Positions 50,117 through 58,938 are shown, counted from the first letter of the stretch. The stretch: 64,000 nt of DNA from an uncultured Collinsella sp. (GCA_902482035.1 CABSYW010000009.1:1-64000), one strand, 5' to 3'. Translations and numbers: made by a program. Notes: generated by a model not told the origin, from the letters alone.

Positions 50117-50246
50117 GGCGGGGGCCGGGCTTAGTTTTCAGAACACTCCGCAGACCAGTGTGGCGCCTTGTCCGCGGCTCCGAAGGAGCAGGACAAGGCG
50201 CCACACATGGTCGAGGACGTTCTGAAAACTAAGCCCGGCCCCCGCC
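50117..50246. repeat. 130-bp compound hairpin downstream of asd
   Basis: Outer arms 50117-50144 and 50219-50246 are perfect over 28 bp (GGCGGGGGCCGGGCTTAGTT...). Inner arms 50158-50173 and 50191-50206 are perfect over 16 bp (GTGTGGCGCCTTGTCC), and the apex is GCTCC-GAA-GGAGC. No U-tract. It starts 12 bp after the asd stop codon. Confidence 0.85.
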
Positions 50247-50258
50247 GGACAGGTCACA

Positions 50259-51284
50259 CTACTCGCAGAGCAGCTTAGCGATCTGGACGGCGTTGGTTGC
50301 CGCGCCCTTACGGATTTGGTCGCCGCAGCACCAGAAGGTGATGCCACGCGCAGCCTCGGGGTTCGAGATGTCGCGACGCACGCGGCCGACCCAAATCAGG
50401 TCCTGGTCGGAGGTGTCCATCGGCATGGGGAAGCGATCGTGCGCATCCTCGGCAGCCATATCGTCAACCAGCTTGACGCCGGGAGCGGCAGCCAGCGCAG
50501 CACGGGCCTCCTCAACCGTTATATCGCGCTCAAACTCGAGCGTAATGCTCTCGGAGTGCGAACGCAGCACAGGAACGCGCACGCAGGTGCAGTTCACGCG
50601 CAGCTCGGGCAGGTGCATAATCTTGCGGCCCTCGTTTTGCAGCTTCATCTCCTCGGAGGTAAAGCCCTCCTCCTTGACGCCGCCAATCTGCGGAATCAGG
50701 TTGCTCGCCAGCTGGGCGGCAAAAGCGCGCGGCTCGGGAATCTCCTCGCCACGGCCCAGGGCGGCCAGCTGGGCCTCGAGCTCGGCCATACCGGGAGCGC
50801 CAGCGCCCGAAGCCGCCTGGTACGTCGAGACGATCATGCGCTTCACGCCGGCGAGCTGATGCAGCGGCCAGGTGGGAACCAGGCCGATAATGGTCGCGCA
50901 GTTGGGGTTGGCGATAAGGCCGTGATGCCACTTGATATCGTCGGCATTGATCTCGGGTACGACCAGCGGCACCTCGGGATCCATGCGGAAGGCATGGCTG
51001 TTGTCGACCACGACAGCGCCGCGCTTGACGGCCTCGGGCAGCAGCTCCTTCGCGATATCGTCGCCGGCGGCTCCGAGCACAATATCGCAGCCCTCAAAGG
51101 CCTCGGGGCAAGCCTCTTCGATCACGATTTGCTCGCCGCGGAACTCAACGGTCTTGCCCGCAGAGCGCGCGCTCGCCAGCAGCTTGAGCTTACCGACCGG
51201 AAACTCCTGCTCGTTGAGGCACTCGAGCATCTGGGTGCCCACGGCTCCCGTCGCACCCAAAATAGCAACCGTGTACTGTTTCAT
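50259..51284 (-). CDS. asd: Aspartate-semialdehyde dehydrogenase
   Basis: 341 residues. NADP-binding ILGATGAVGTQMLE, catalytic Cys129 in LIANPNCATIIGL, and FQAASGAGAPGM-like substrate loop (STYQAASGAGAPG) with the C-terminal HDRFPMPMDTSDQDLIWVGRVRRD. It reduces aspartyl-phosphate to the semialdehyde shared by lysine, threonine and methionine synthesis. ATG 51284 with AAAGGGGGAAG upstream. It follows lysC on the same strand (173-bp gap with two hairpins). Confidence 0.96.
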   Translation of the reverse strand: MKQYTVAILGATGAVGTQMLECLNEQEFPVGKLKLLASARSAGKTVEFRGEQIVIEEACPEAFEGCDIVLGAAGDDIAKELLPEAVKRGAVVVDNSHAFRMDPEVPLVVPEINADDIKWHHGLIANPNCATIIGLVPTWPLHQLAGVKRMIVSTYQAASGAGAPGMAELEAQLAALGRGEEIPEPRAFAAQLASNLIPQIGGVKEEGFTSEEMKLQNEGRKIMHLPELRVNCTCVRVPVLRSHSESITLEFERDITVEEARAALAAAPGVKLVDDMAAEDAHDRFPMPMDTSDQDLIWVGRVRRDISNPEAARGITFWCCGDQIRKGAATNAVQIAKLLCE

Positions 51285-51360
51285 GCTTCCCCCTTTAAAG
51301 GTTGTGGCTTTTGCCCGCACGCCGAGCAGGCCGATTATTGTTGCCAGTGTATACAAGAAC

Positions 51361-51447
51361 GGGGCGGGCACGAAACCCGCCCCGTCGAAACGAAACCGAA
51401 ACGAAACGCCCCGCCGTAGATTTTTGAGACATGACCCAAAAATCTAC
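51361..51447. other. Two hairpins and CGAAAC repeats between lysC and asd
   Basis: GGGGCGGG/CCCGCCCC (51361-51384), four CGAAAC words (about 51386-51407), then GTAGATTTTTG/CAAAAATCTAC (51416-51447). On the minus strand the second is met first after lysC and may terminate part of its transcripts; the first is followed by TTCTTGT. Confidence 0.5.
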
Positions 51448-51457
51448 CGAGCAGTCG

Positions 51458-52846
51458 CTACTTTTTGAGCGCGGCCAGAGCGGGATCGACCGGCGCAGGA
51501 GCCTCCAGATCGGAAACCTTCACAATGCCGTTTTCGTCGGAGAAGGCACGGTAAATGGTCTGAATCGCTAGGTCGAAGTCCTTCTCCTCGACACCGATAA
51601 TGATGTTGATCTCGTCACAGCTCTGCGAAATCATACGCACGCTCACGCCGGCTTGGCCAAGCATGCCAAACAGGTGACCCGAGATACCTGCGCGCCCGCG
51701 CAGGTTACGGCCGACGGTCGCGATAAGCGCCAGGCCCTCGACAACCTCGATCTCGAGCGGCTCGACCTCCTGCTGAATGTCGCCCACGAGCGAGTACAGC
51801 GAGTCGTGCACATCCTGCTCCTGCACCACGGCGCCAAAGCGGTCGACACCGGTGGGCATGTGCTCGACGGAGACGTCATAGCGTTCGAACACCGAAAGCG
51901 CACGGCGCATAAAACCGACACGGGGCTTGGTGCGGTCGCGGGCGACGTTGATGGCGACAAAGCCGCGCTTGCCGGTCACGCCGGTAATGATGGGCTCCGC
52001 CTCGCCCTCATCAGCCGTCTCGCTAATGATGGTGCCGGGGTCCTGCGGCGCATTGGTGTTCTTGATGACCAGCGGAATACCCGCCTCACGCACAGGGAAC
52101 ACGGCCTCCTCGTGCAGGACGCTTGCGCCCATGTACGAAAGCTCGCGCAGCTCCTCGTAGGTAACGCGCGCAATGGGCTGAGCCTCGGGCACAATGCGAG
52201 GATCGGCAGAATAGAAGCCCGAAACGTCGGTCCAGTTCTCGTACAGGTCGGCGCCTAGGCACTTGGCCAGGATCGAGCCGGAAATGTCGCCGCCGCCACG
52301 GTCGAGCAGCTTGATCTGGCCCTCGCGCGTCGCGCCGTAGAAGCCAGGCATAACGAAGCCGCCCTGCTGACCGTACTCTTGCACCAGCTCGGAGGTGCGG
52401 TTCATGCTGAGCGTACCGTCGTGATGGAACGCCACAACCGTCGCGGCGTCCAGGAACGGTAGGCCCAGGTACTCAGCCATCAGGCGAGCGGTGAAGTACT
52501 CGCCGCGGCTCACAAGCTCCTCGGTGGAGTAACCGCCCGAGCGGGCGCGCTCGGCAAAAGCCGCGAACTCCTCACGGATGGGATAGGTGAGCTCCAGCTC
52601 GTCAGCGATATCAAAATAGCGCTGGCCGATGTCCTCGAGCAGCTCCTCGCACGACACGTGGTACTTAACGTGCGCGTTAACCAGGTAGAGCAGGTCGGTC
52701 ACCTTGGTGTCGCCCTTAAAGCGGCGACCACAGGCGGAAACCACCACAAAACGGCGAGCCGGGTCGGCATCGACGATGGCCTTGATCTTCTTAAAGTGTT
52801 CGGCGTCGGCGACCGACGAGCCGCCAAACTTGGCAATCTTAATCAT
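51458..52846 (-). CDS. lysC: Aspartate kinase
   Basis: 462 residues. The kinase domain starts IKIAKFGGSSVADAEHF and contains FLDAATVVAFHHDGTL... and LLDRGGGDISGSILAKCL (substrate and ATP loops). Two C-terminal ACT domains (about 300-460) follow, as in feedback-inhibited enzymes. It phosphorylates aspartate, the entry step for lysine/threonine/methionine. Likely operon lysC-asd. It is divergent from thrC across about 100 bp. Confidence 0.96.
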   Translation of the reverse strand: MIKIAKFGGSSVADAEHFKKIKAIVDADPARRFVVVSACGRRFKGDTKVTDLLYLVNAHVKYHVSCEELLEDIGQRYFDIADELELTYPIREEFAAFAERARSGGYSTEELVSRGEYFTARLMAEYLGLPFLDAATVVAFHHDGTLSMNRTSELVQEYGQQGGFVMPGFYGATREGQIKLLDRGGGDISGSILAKCLGADLYENWTDVSGFYSADPRIVPEAQPIARVTYEELRELSYMGASVLHEEAVFPVREAGIPLVIKNTNAPQDPGTIISETADEGEAEPIITGVTGKRGFVAINVARDRTKPRVGFMRRALSVFERYDVSVEHMPTGVDRFGAVVQEQDVHDSLYSLVGDIQQEVEPLEIEVVEGLALIATVGRNLRGRAGISGHLFGMLGQAGVSVRMISQSCDEINIIIGVEEKDFDLAIQTIYRAFSDENGIVKVSDLEAPAPVDPALAALKK

Positions 52847-52950
52847 GGGCTGGAGGTTACCTTTCTAAAAAGCCTCTGCGAACCTATTTTGCGCGCTCTG
52901 ATACCATGGTTTCACCGATTGGGACCAAGGCATCCGAGGAGCAGTGTTAT

Positions 52951-54468
52951 ATGGGAACTTATCATAGTACACGAGGACGCACTTTATCGTGCTCAAGTAA
53001 GGTGGCAATCCGCACCGGCATCGCTCCCGACGGGGGTTTGTTTGTCTCGGACGAGCTTGGCACCCAGCAGGTCGATATCAGCTCGCTTGCAGATAAATCG
53101 TACTTTGAAATCGCTCAAGATGTGTTGGGAATGTTACTGAATGATTACACGGCCGAAGAAATTTCGGCGTGTGTCGACGAGGCATACCGCGGCACGTTCG
53201 CGAGTGAAGAGGTTACGCCGCTCGTCAAACTCGACGCTGCGCCGGGTGTTGACGCCCCTCAGACCTATGTGATGGAACTCTTTGGCGGCCCTACAAGCGC
53301 CTTCAAGGACGTCGCCCTGCAGATGCTCCCCCGTCTGATGGCCCGCACTTCCGCCAAGGACGGCGGCGCCGAGCGCATCATGATCGTCACCGCCACGTCG
53401 GGCGACACGGGCAAGGCTGCGCTCGCCGGTTTTGCCGACGCTCCGGGCACGGGCATCACCGTCTTTTATCCCGAGGGCAAGGTTAGCCGCGTCCAGAACC
53501 TGCAGATGTCCACGCAGGAGGGCGACAACGTCGCCGTCTGCGGCATCCGCGGCAACTTTGACGACGCCCAGAGCGCCGTCAAGCGCATCTTTGCCGATAA
53601 GGAGCTTGCCGAGCGCCTGGAGGCCGCTGGCACGGTGCTTTCGAGCGCTAACTCCATCAATGTCGGCCGTCTGGTACCGCAGGTCGTCTACTACTTTGCC
53701 GCCTATGCGCAGCTGCTGCGCGCCGGCGCTATCGAGGCTGGCGACGCCGTAGAGTTCTGTGTGCCCACCGGCAACTTTGGCGATATCTTGGCCGGCTACT
53801 ACGCCAAGCGCATGGGTCTGCCCGTCGCCAAGCTCATCGTCGCGAGCGACAAGAACAACGTGCTCGCTGACTTCCTGACCAACGGCGTCTACGACCGCAA
53901 CCGCCCGTTCTTCACGACCATCTCGCCGTCGATGGACATCCTCATCAGCTCCAACCTCGAGCGCATGCTCTACTTCCTGTCCGATGGCGACTGCGAACTC
54001 GTTGCCGGCCTTATGAAGCAGCTGGCACAGACTGGTCGCTACGAGGTTCCCGCCGACCTGCTGGCAAAGATTCAGAGCGTCTTTGGCTGCGGTTGGGCCA
54101 GCGAGGACGAGGTCCGCGCCGCCATCAAGAGCTGCTGGGACGCCAACGGCTACGTGATCGACCCGCACACCGCTTGCGGCTATCACGTCTTCGAAAAGGT
54201 CGCCCCCGCCGAGGGCGCCAAGGCCCGCGTGCTGCTTTCGACCGCCAGCCCTTACAAGTTCCCGCGTGCCTGCTGCGACGCCCTGGGCCTCGACGTTCCC
54301 GAGGACGACTTTGAGGCCATGCGCGTGCTCGAGCAGGCAACCAACACGGTTGCCCCGGTCCAACTCGCCGAGCTCGAGTCCAAGCCCGTCCGCTTCGAAG
54401 ACGTCTGCAACGTCGATGAGATGGCAAGCTACGTCGAGTCTGCAGCAAAAAAGATGGCTACCAACTAA
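52951..54468 (+). CDS. thrC: Threonine synthase
   Basis: 505 residues. PLP enzyme of the class that includes long threonine synthases: FGGPTSAFKDVALQ with the PLP Lys119, TSGDTGKAALAGFAD, NSINVGRLVPQVVYYF and CVPTGNFGDILAGYYAKRMGLPV. It converts O-phosphohomoserine to threonine. ATG 52951 with GAGGAG 9 nt upstream was chosen over the 15-codon extension. thrB follows after a terminator and hairpin, so the two genes may have separate transcripts. Confidence 0.96.
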   Translation: MGTYHSTRGRTLSCSSKVAIRTGIAPDGGLFVSDELGTQQVDISSLADKSYFEIAQDVLGMLLNDYTAEEISACVDEAYRGTFASEEVTPLVKLDAAPGVDAPQTYVMELFGGPTSAFKDVALQMLPRLMARTSAKDGGAERIMIVTATSGDTGKAALAGFADAPGTGITVFYPEGKVSRVQNLQMSTQEGDNVAVCGIRGNFDDAQSAVKRIFADKELAERLEAAGTVLSSANSINVGRLVPQVVYYFAAYAQLLRAGAIEAGDAVEFCVPTGNFGDILAGYYAKRMGLPVAKLIVASDKNNVLADFLTNGVYDRNRPFFTTISPSMDILISSNLERMLYFLSDGDCELVAGLMKQLAQTGRYEVPADLLAKIQSVFGCGWASEDEVRAAIKSCWDANGYVIDPHTACGYHVFEKVAPAEGAKARVLLSTASPYKFPRACCDALGLDVPEDDFEAMRVLEQATNTVAPVQLAELESKPVRFEDVCNVDEMASYVESAAKKMATN

Positions 54469-54481
54469 AACCCCTTATAAG

Positions 54482-54515
54482 GCGCCGGCGAAAGCCGGCG
54501 CACTTTCTTTTAATA
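54482..54515 (+). terminator. Terminator of thrC
   Basis: GCGCCGGC-GAAA-GCCGGCGC, an 8-bp perfect stem with a GAAA tetraloop, followed by ACTTTCTTTT. Confidence 0.9.
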
Positions 54516-54546
54516 TGGCTCCCCAGCGCGGTGAGGAGACGGCGTA

Positions 54547-54657
54547 GGTCGGTTTCACGCTTGCTCCGTCGCGAGTTCCGCACGAGCCGAAGGCCACTAA
54601 ATGTGGCCTTCGTGCGAGCAGGACTGTCCGAGCAGCGGAGCAAACGTGAAACCGACC
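54547..54657. repeat. 111-bp compound hairpin between thrC and thrB
   Basis: Outer arms GGTCGGTTTCACGCTTGCTC... (54547-54568) and 54636-54657 pair over 22 bp with one mismatch. The inner stem CGAAGGCCAC/GTGGCCTTCG (with GCACGA/TCGTGC) lies at 54580-54615. The 3' arm ends 4 nt before the thrB SD AGGAGG, so folding could influence thrB translation. Confidence 0.75.
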
Positions 54658-54676
54658 CCCAGGAGGACCAACAACA

Positions 54677-55558
54677 ATGATCAAGATCACCGTCCCCGCC
54701 ACCAGCGCAAACCTAGGCATCGGCTACGACACCCTCGGCATGGCCGTCAGCCTCTACTCGCACTTTACCTTTGAGCGTGCCGACAAGCTCACCATCACGG
54801 GCTGCCCCGAGGAGTTTCAAAACGAGAATAACCTGGTCTATGTGAGCTTTGTCGATGCTCTGGCCGCCTGGGGCGAGCCGGCCTTCCCCGTCGCTATCGA
54901 CATTCAGACCGACGTGCCCGTCGCCCGCGGCCTGGGTTCCAGCTCCACCTGCGTCGTCGCCGGCATCATGGCTGCCGCCGCGCTGACAGGCCACACCGTC
55001 GACCGTGCCGAGCTCGTCCGCATTGCCACCGAGGTCGAGGGCCATCCCGATAACGTCGCTCCCGCCATCCTTGGCGGCGCCGTCTGCTCCTTTACGCCGA
55101 CCGATTCGCTCCCCCAATGCCTGCGCTACGAGGTGAGCGATCGCTTGCGTTTTATTACCGTGATTCCGCCCTACGAGGTACATACGAGCGAGGCGCGCAA
55201 GGTCGTGCCGCAGGAGATTCCGCTCTCCACCGCCGTATGGCAAATGGGCCGCATCGCCGGCATGACGCGCGGCCTGGAGACCGGCGACCTTGACCTGATT
55301 GCCGCCGCCAACGACGACCGCATCCAGGAGCCCTATCGCCGCCGCCTCATCCCCGACTACAACGCCGTGCGCGACACCTGCCTTAACGGAGGCGCCAAGA
55401 CCATCTGGATCAGTGGCTCCGGCTCGACCCTCATGGCCGTGACTGACGACACCATCGTGGCAAAGTTCCTACAGGTCAAGCTACGCGAGCAGTTCCCCAA
55501 GTGTGATACGCACATTCTGACGTGCGACACCGAGGGCGCCCAGATCGAATACCTGTAG
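54677..55558 (+). CDS. thrB: Homoserine kinase
   Basis: 293 residues, GHMP kinase. ATP loop PVARGLGSSSTCVVAG (from residue 81), N-terminal VPATSANLGIGYDTLGMA, and motif 3 KTIWISGSGSTLMAV are complete. It phosphorylates homoserine for threonine synthase. Start has AGGAGG 11 nt upstream. It completes the lysC-asd-thrC-thrB aspartate-family set; homoserine dehydrogenase is not in the window. Confidence 0.96.
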   Translation: MIKITVPATSANLGIGYDTLGMAVSLYSHFTFERADKLTITGCPEEFQNENNLVYVSFVDALAAWGEPAFPVAIDIQTDVPVARGLGSSSTCVVAGIMAAAALTGHTVDRAELVRIATEVEGHPDNVAPAILGGAVCSFTPTDSLPQCLRYEVSDRLRFITVIPPYEVHTSEARKVVPQEIPLSTAVWQMGRIAGMTRGLETGDLDLIAAANDDRIQEPYRRRLIPDYNAVRDTCLNGGAKTIWISGSGSTLMAVTDDTIVAKFLQVKLREQFPKCDTHILTCDTEGAQIEYL

Positions 55559-55975
55559 CGTCCTGCCTCATTGCTCTCACCGGTCCCCTTGGGGCTTCCC
55601 CTGAAAACGTCCTCGATCATGAATTGCCCCGTCGTGCGCTTCGCGCGACGGGGCAATTCGATCTGCGGATTGTTTTCAGGGGAAGCCCCAAGGGGACCTG
55701 CGCAGCCTCGACAGGATATCGCATTCGCTGATTTAATCTTGCGTTCCTTCGGAGCAGCGGACAAAGGACCCTTCACGATACGGAAAGATTTGGGGGCAAA
55801 GCCCCTGGCCTCCCCTACGTTAACTTCGCTGACGGCGGCTACAGGGACCTACACTCTGGAAAGTCGCCGGGCTGATTTTTTTTGGCTTCTATTTGATAAA
55901 GGCGCACTTCCCAGCATCTCATTCGACCTATAGCTCTGTTTTAATTTCTAATTGATGATCGATGCGTGGCGTCAT
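55559..55975. other. Intergenic region thrB to XRE gene
   Basis: 417 bp. It contains the compound hairpin, then AT-richer DNA with a GGGGCAAAGCCCC hairpin (near 55793) and a T8 run near 55876. No gene seen. Confidence 0.6.
55582..55698. repeat. 117-bp compound hairpin downstream of thrB
   Basis: Outer arms 55582-55608 and 55672-55698 are perfect over 27 bp (GGTCCCCTTGGGGCTTCCCC...). The inner stem GAATTGCCCCGTCG (55621-55659) with GCGC-TTC-GCGC apex sits between. The AATTGCCCCG inner stem recurs at 57433-57470. Confidence 0.85.
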
Positions 55976-56239
55976 CTAATTATCTTCACTACTCAAAACA
56001 GCCCCAAGTTTACGTACTAGCGTCTCAACAGTAATTCCGAGTGCATCCGCATAGACAAACTGCTCATAGACCCTAAGGCTGCGTTCCCCGGTCTCGACCT
56101 TTGAGATGAACGACTGAGGTACCCCCAGTTTCTTTGCGAGTTCAACCTGAGTGATACCTTGCTCCCGACGAATCTGGGAAAGGCATTTTCCGCATGTCCT
56201 GTTAGCATCAACGTTCATGCCGTTTACGCTATATTCCAT
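55976..56239 (-). CDS. Small XRE-family transcriptional regulator
   Basis: 87 residues from ATG 56239. The HTH spans most of it: CLSQIRREQGITQVELAKKLGVPQSFISKVETGERSLRVYEQ, then a short tail. A CxxC pair (CGKC) lies near residue 15. It is divergent from the CxxC-repeat membrane gene. A perfect 10-bp-arm operator (56244-56266) lies directly at its start, so it is almost certainly autoregulated. Confidence 0.88.
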   Translation of the reverse strand: MEYSVNGMNVDANRTCGKCLSQIRREQGITQVELAKKLGVPQSFISKVETGERSLRVYEQFVYADALGITVETLVRKLGAVLSSEDN

Positions 56240-56243
56240 TTTG

Positions 56244-56266
56244 ATATATCCCAAACTGGGATATAT
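56244..56266. promoter_or_regulatory. Operator between the XRE gene and the divergent membrane protein
   Basis: ATATATCCCA-AAC-TGGGATATAT, perfect 10-bp arms. It touches the XRE start and lies about 75 bp from the divergent start. Confidence 0.7.
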
Positions 56267-56339
56267 TTATGTCACCAGCCATTCCGCTTATCAAAAATGC
56301 CCATCGCAGATTCACAGCTAGGAAGGAGCCTCGATAAAC

Positions 56340-57353
56340 ATGAATGACGAGATGAAGGAGCCCGACGAGGAAAAGGCGCTCAGCGAGTCCGACGAGCGGA
56401 AGCCAGATTTCAAAGCCGAGCAGTTTTCTGATGGTGCTAGCGACACCCCCTCCTCTGAAATTCCGCCATCAAACGAAGATGACGGCGCACGCAAAAATGA
56501 AGAAAACGACTCACTTCTAACGCGGGCCATTCATAAATTAGGCAATAAAAAACGAGCGGCAATCGCAGCTGCCGTGGCAGTTGTCATCATCTTCAGTTTG
56601 CCCATGATGTTTCCTCAGTTGTTTTGCACTCACAAGCTATGGGCCAATGCAACCTGTACAAGCCCTCGCACATGTAAAAGTTGCGGCAAAACCGAGGGGG
56701 AACCGCTTGGACACGAATGGGAAGAAGCAACGTGCACGGTTCCGAAGACCTGTCAACGCTGCGGTAAAACCGAGGGGGAACCCCTTGGGCATCAACCGGG
56801 CTCGTGGACTACCGAAGTTGACTACGTGGACGCCACCTCAAAGGAAATACGAGAATGCGAAAAATGCGGAGAGGTCGTTGACACCCGCAACGAGAAGGAA
56901 ATCACATCTTTTCTTGGCGACGGAAAGTTTTCAATTTCTCCAAAAGGCTTTATTGATCGACTTAACGAGGAATTCTCCGATATCCCCAATTGCAGCAGCA
57001 TGAATGCGGATTACGAACTAGACGATAGCGGCATGGGGCTCGAACTTCAGATTAAAAACGGTTCAAAGATTGCCGGTATTGGAGGCTTCTTTTCGGACTC
57101 GAGTAACCCGGTGCTACTCAGCTATCTTGGATCCGAAAACTGCTTCAAAAACATAGTCATGTACTTCGAAAACTCCGACTATGCCGCGGCGACAGCATTG
57201 GCAACTATACAAGCAATCGATCCAACACTTTCGTTTTCAGACGCCAAGGAAGTTGGTGCTGCCTGCGTAGATACGCCAACTGTCAAAAATGGAATTACGT
57301 ATGCAATCGTAGCTTCGAATGGAGAGTACTGGCTAAGCGCTCGAATTGAATAA
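56340..57353 (+). CDS. Membrane protein with CxxC/LGH zinc-ribbon-like repeats
   Basis: 337 residues. An acidic cytoplasmic N-terminus (1-70), one membrane helix (about 78-98, AAIAAAVAVVIIFSLPMMFP), then repeats of the form 'ATCT.P.TC..CGKTEGEPLGH' at about 105-160 with four CxxC pairs, then an extracellular domain of unknown fold (about 190-337). The TEGEPLGH repeats are frequent in secreted proteins of gut Firmicutes. GC content is clearly lower than neighbours, suggesting acquisition. Regulated perhaps by the divergent XRE protein. Confidence 0.8.
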   Translation: MNDEMKEPDEEKALSESDERKPDFKAEQFSDGASDTPSSEIPPSNEDDGARKNEENDSLLTRAIHKLGNKKRAAIAAAVAVVIIFSLPMMFPQLFCTHKLWANATCTSPRTCKSCGKTEGEPLGHEWEEATCTVPKTCQRCGKTEGEPLGHQPGSWTTEVDYVDATSKEIRECEKCGEVVDTRNEKEITSFLGDGKFSISPKGFIDRLNEEFSDIPNCSSMNADYELDDSGMGLELQIKNGSKIAGIGGFFSDSSNPVLLSYLGSENCFKNIVMYFENSDYAAATALATIQAIDPTLSFSDAKEVGAACVDTPTVKNGITYAIVASNGEYWLSARIE

Positions 57354-57590
57354 TTTTCTTTGATTACTAAATTCAGACGCCTCTTACTCGCGATATATTA
57401 AAACTCAACCCCTGACAGCATCGTCAATCGAAAATTGCCCCGCCGAGCACTTTAGCTTGGCGGGGCAATTCAATATGAAAGCGGATTTAAATATCAACAA
57501 GGCCTGCACGCTCCAACGAGACAGCCGGCTTCGCTGCTCAAATTGCCCTTGGTGAACCACAAGTTGAGCAATCAGTGGCCAGAATCCCCT
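57354..57590. other. Intergenic region with AATTGCCCCGCC hairpin
   Basis: 237 bp. A 12-bp-plus stem AATTGCCCCGCC.AGC / GCT.GGCGGGGCAATT spans 57433-57470. The rest has no recognised feature. Confidence 0.55.
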
Positions 57591-58289
57591 TTAGGCGGCG
57601 CTTGTTTCTTTGTATTCGAAGACTGGTTCTAGGAGGTCTTCGATGTTACAGTGGAGGCCTTTTGCTATAGCTCTTACGGTTGTTACCGAGGCTTCGTTGA
57701 TGTTTCGTTGGCGCTGTTCGTACATTTGGATTGAGCGGAGCGATACGCCTGATTCGTATGCCAGGTCTTGTTGGGTTTTCTTAAGCTTCTTTCTTGCTAA
57801 CGCAAGTTTTGTTTGCCTGGACGCTTTCTTCGCCATATCGCAGACGAGGCGAGCCACACGTTCCTCCGAGGCTTCGTGCCAGGGGTAGTACAGACTGCGT
57901 AGCACATCAAATGGAACGACATGCAGCAAATCTTCGAAAGACTCTCCTAGGCGCCACTGAAGGTATGCCAATATCCAGCCTGTCCAATATTCCGGTGTCT
58001 TTTCGAATCGGTAGGTTCGATTTGGCATCGGCCTTGATTGATAGCCCGACCTTTCGGCGATAAGCGCGAACAGCTCAACGCCCGATTTTCCCGACACTAC
58101 CCATGCGTTGCCGCGTTCGAACTCGCGAGCTACGCCGCTCAGGCAAAAGAGTTCAGCAACTTCCGATCCTTCTGCTCCATAATCGTTAACGGCATAGTCA
58201 AAGCAGTCGCCGAGATTGTTCATTGCATCCTCGAGATAGTAGACGGGGTATGTTCTACTCGGCCCACAATCCGTTAACTCTTGGATCAT
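57591..58289 (-). CDS. HTH antitoxin-like protein of a DUF3990 pair
   Basis: 232 residues. Residues 1-155 are an unassigned acidic/aromatic domain (DUF3791/DUF-type, as often fused to DUF3990 partners). Residues 160-225 are an XRE HTH (ALARKKLKKTQQDLAYESGVSLRSIQMYEQRQRNINEASVTT). It overlaps the toxin-like gene by 35 bp with SD AGGGAGGG 9 nt upstream, so translation is coupled. The HTH would bind the 47-bp operator upstream. Antitoxin role is inferred from arrangement. Confidence 0.75.
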   Translation of the reverse strand: MIQELTDCGPSRTYPVYYLEDAMNNLGDCFDYAVNDYGAEGSEVAELFCLSGVAREFERGNAWVVSGKSGVELFALIAERSGYQSRPMPNRTYRFEKTPEYWTGWILAYLQWRLGESFEDLLHVVPFDVLRSLYYPWHEASEERVARLVCDMAKKASRQTKLALARKKLKKTQQDLAYESGVSLRSIQMYEQRQRNINEASVTTVRAIAKGLHCNIEDLLEPVFEYKETSAA

Positions 58290-58938
58290 TTAAATCAACC
58301 CTCCCTGCCATTAAATCCCTAATGTAGACACCCTCAGAGTCGAATCCATTCACAGTTTCCAAGTACTTGCGCCGCGCGTTCTGCTCTCGCTTAAAGCGCT
58401 TGGGATAATACTCAGATCCCAACGCCTGCTTCCATTCGCAGAATCTGATTGCTGAGAACGCACGCTCACTCATAAGCGCATATTGAATGCCCAAATCCCC
58501 CAAAAACATAATGCGCTGCAATTGCCTGAGCGAGATCATGCCGTTGACAAACTGTCTTGCAAACGAGAAATAGGAATCGTCTGCACGATAGCCTCGAATA
58601 ACGTCATAGGGAGAAATATCAATCAGGCAGTTATCCAGCAGATAACGAAGCCCCTCGCGTGCTACTGGCGTTGAAACATTGAACTCTCTGTTATTCGCCA
58701 GAATTGCAAGCCAGTTGAGAATCGAGAACTCACCTAATTCCAAATCCAAAATCGCAAGGCCATCTAAATCAAGCTCATATCGATTGGCAATGCCATCAGA
58801 CTCGGTCCGACATGCCCACTCCATTGCCATTTCCTCATGCGGTGTGCAATAAAACCCGCGCCCATAGTCATTGAATTGCCTGCATTTATCCAACGATGGA
58901 TGCTCGACAACAACCTCCGACCCGTGCCAAAGCTCCAT
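58255..58938 (-). CDS. DUF3990 protein, predicted ADP-ribosyltransferase-like toxin
   Basis: 227 residues. The N-terminus MELWHGSEVVVEHPSLDKCRQ then FNDYGRGFYCTPHEEMAMEWA is the DUF3990 core, where the xHGS and the FGxGFYxT equivalents match ADP-ribosyltransferase-like folds. The rest is helical. GC is well below the window average. First gene of the two-gene module; SD TAGGAGG is ideal. Toxin activity is predicted from family and context only. Confidence 0.75.
   Translation of the reverse strand: MELWHGSEVVVEHPSLDKCRQFNDYGRGFYCTPHEEMAMEWACRTESDGIANRYELDLDGLAILDLELGEFSILNWLAILANNREFNVSTPVAREGLRYLLDNCLIDISPYDVIRGYRADDSYFSFARQFVNGMISLRQLQRIMFLGDLGIQYALMSERAFSAIRFCEWKQALGSEYYPKRFKREQNARRKYLETVNGFDSEGVYIRDLMAGRVDLNDPRVNGLWAE

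Larger units (their letters stand above)
49857..50258. other. Intergenic region between ogt and asd
   Basis: 402 bp, very GC-rich in the middle. It consists of the direct repeat pair and the 130-bp compound hairpin at 50117-50246; no gene was found. Confidence 0.65.

Noticed and set aside
49266..50225. Continuation of the Abi frame through ogt and the repeats
   Set aside because: Composition becomes Arg/Pro-rich shadow sequence exactly where homology stops, so only the first 43 codons are treated as a relic.
52847..52950. Lysine riboswitch before lysC
   Set aside because: The lysC-thrC gap is only about 100 bp, too short for the roughly 170-nt L box, and no L-box motif was seen.
53134..54363. 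409-codon minus-strand frame opposite thrC
   Set aside because: Antisense shadow; thrC is fully conserved on the plus strand.
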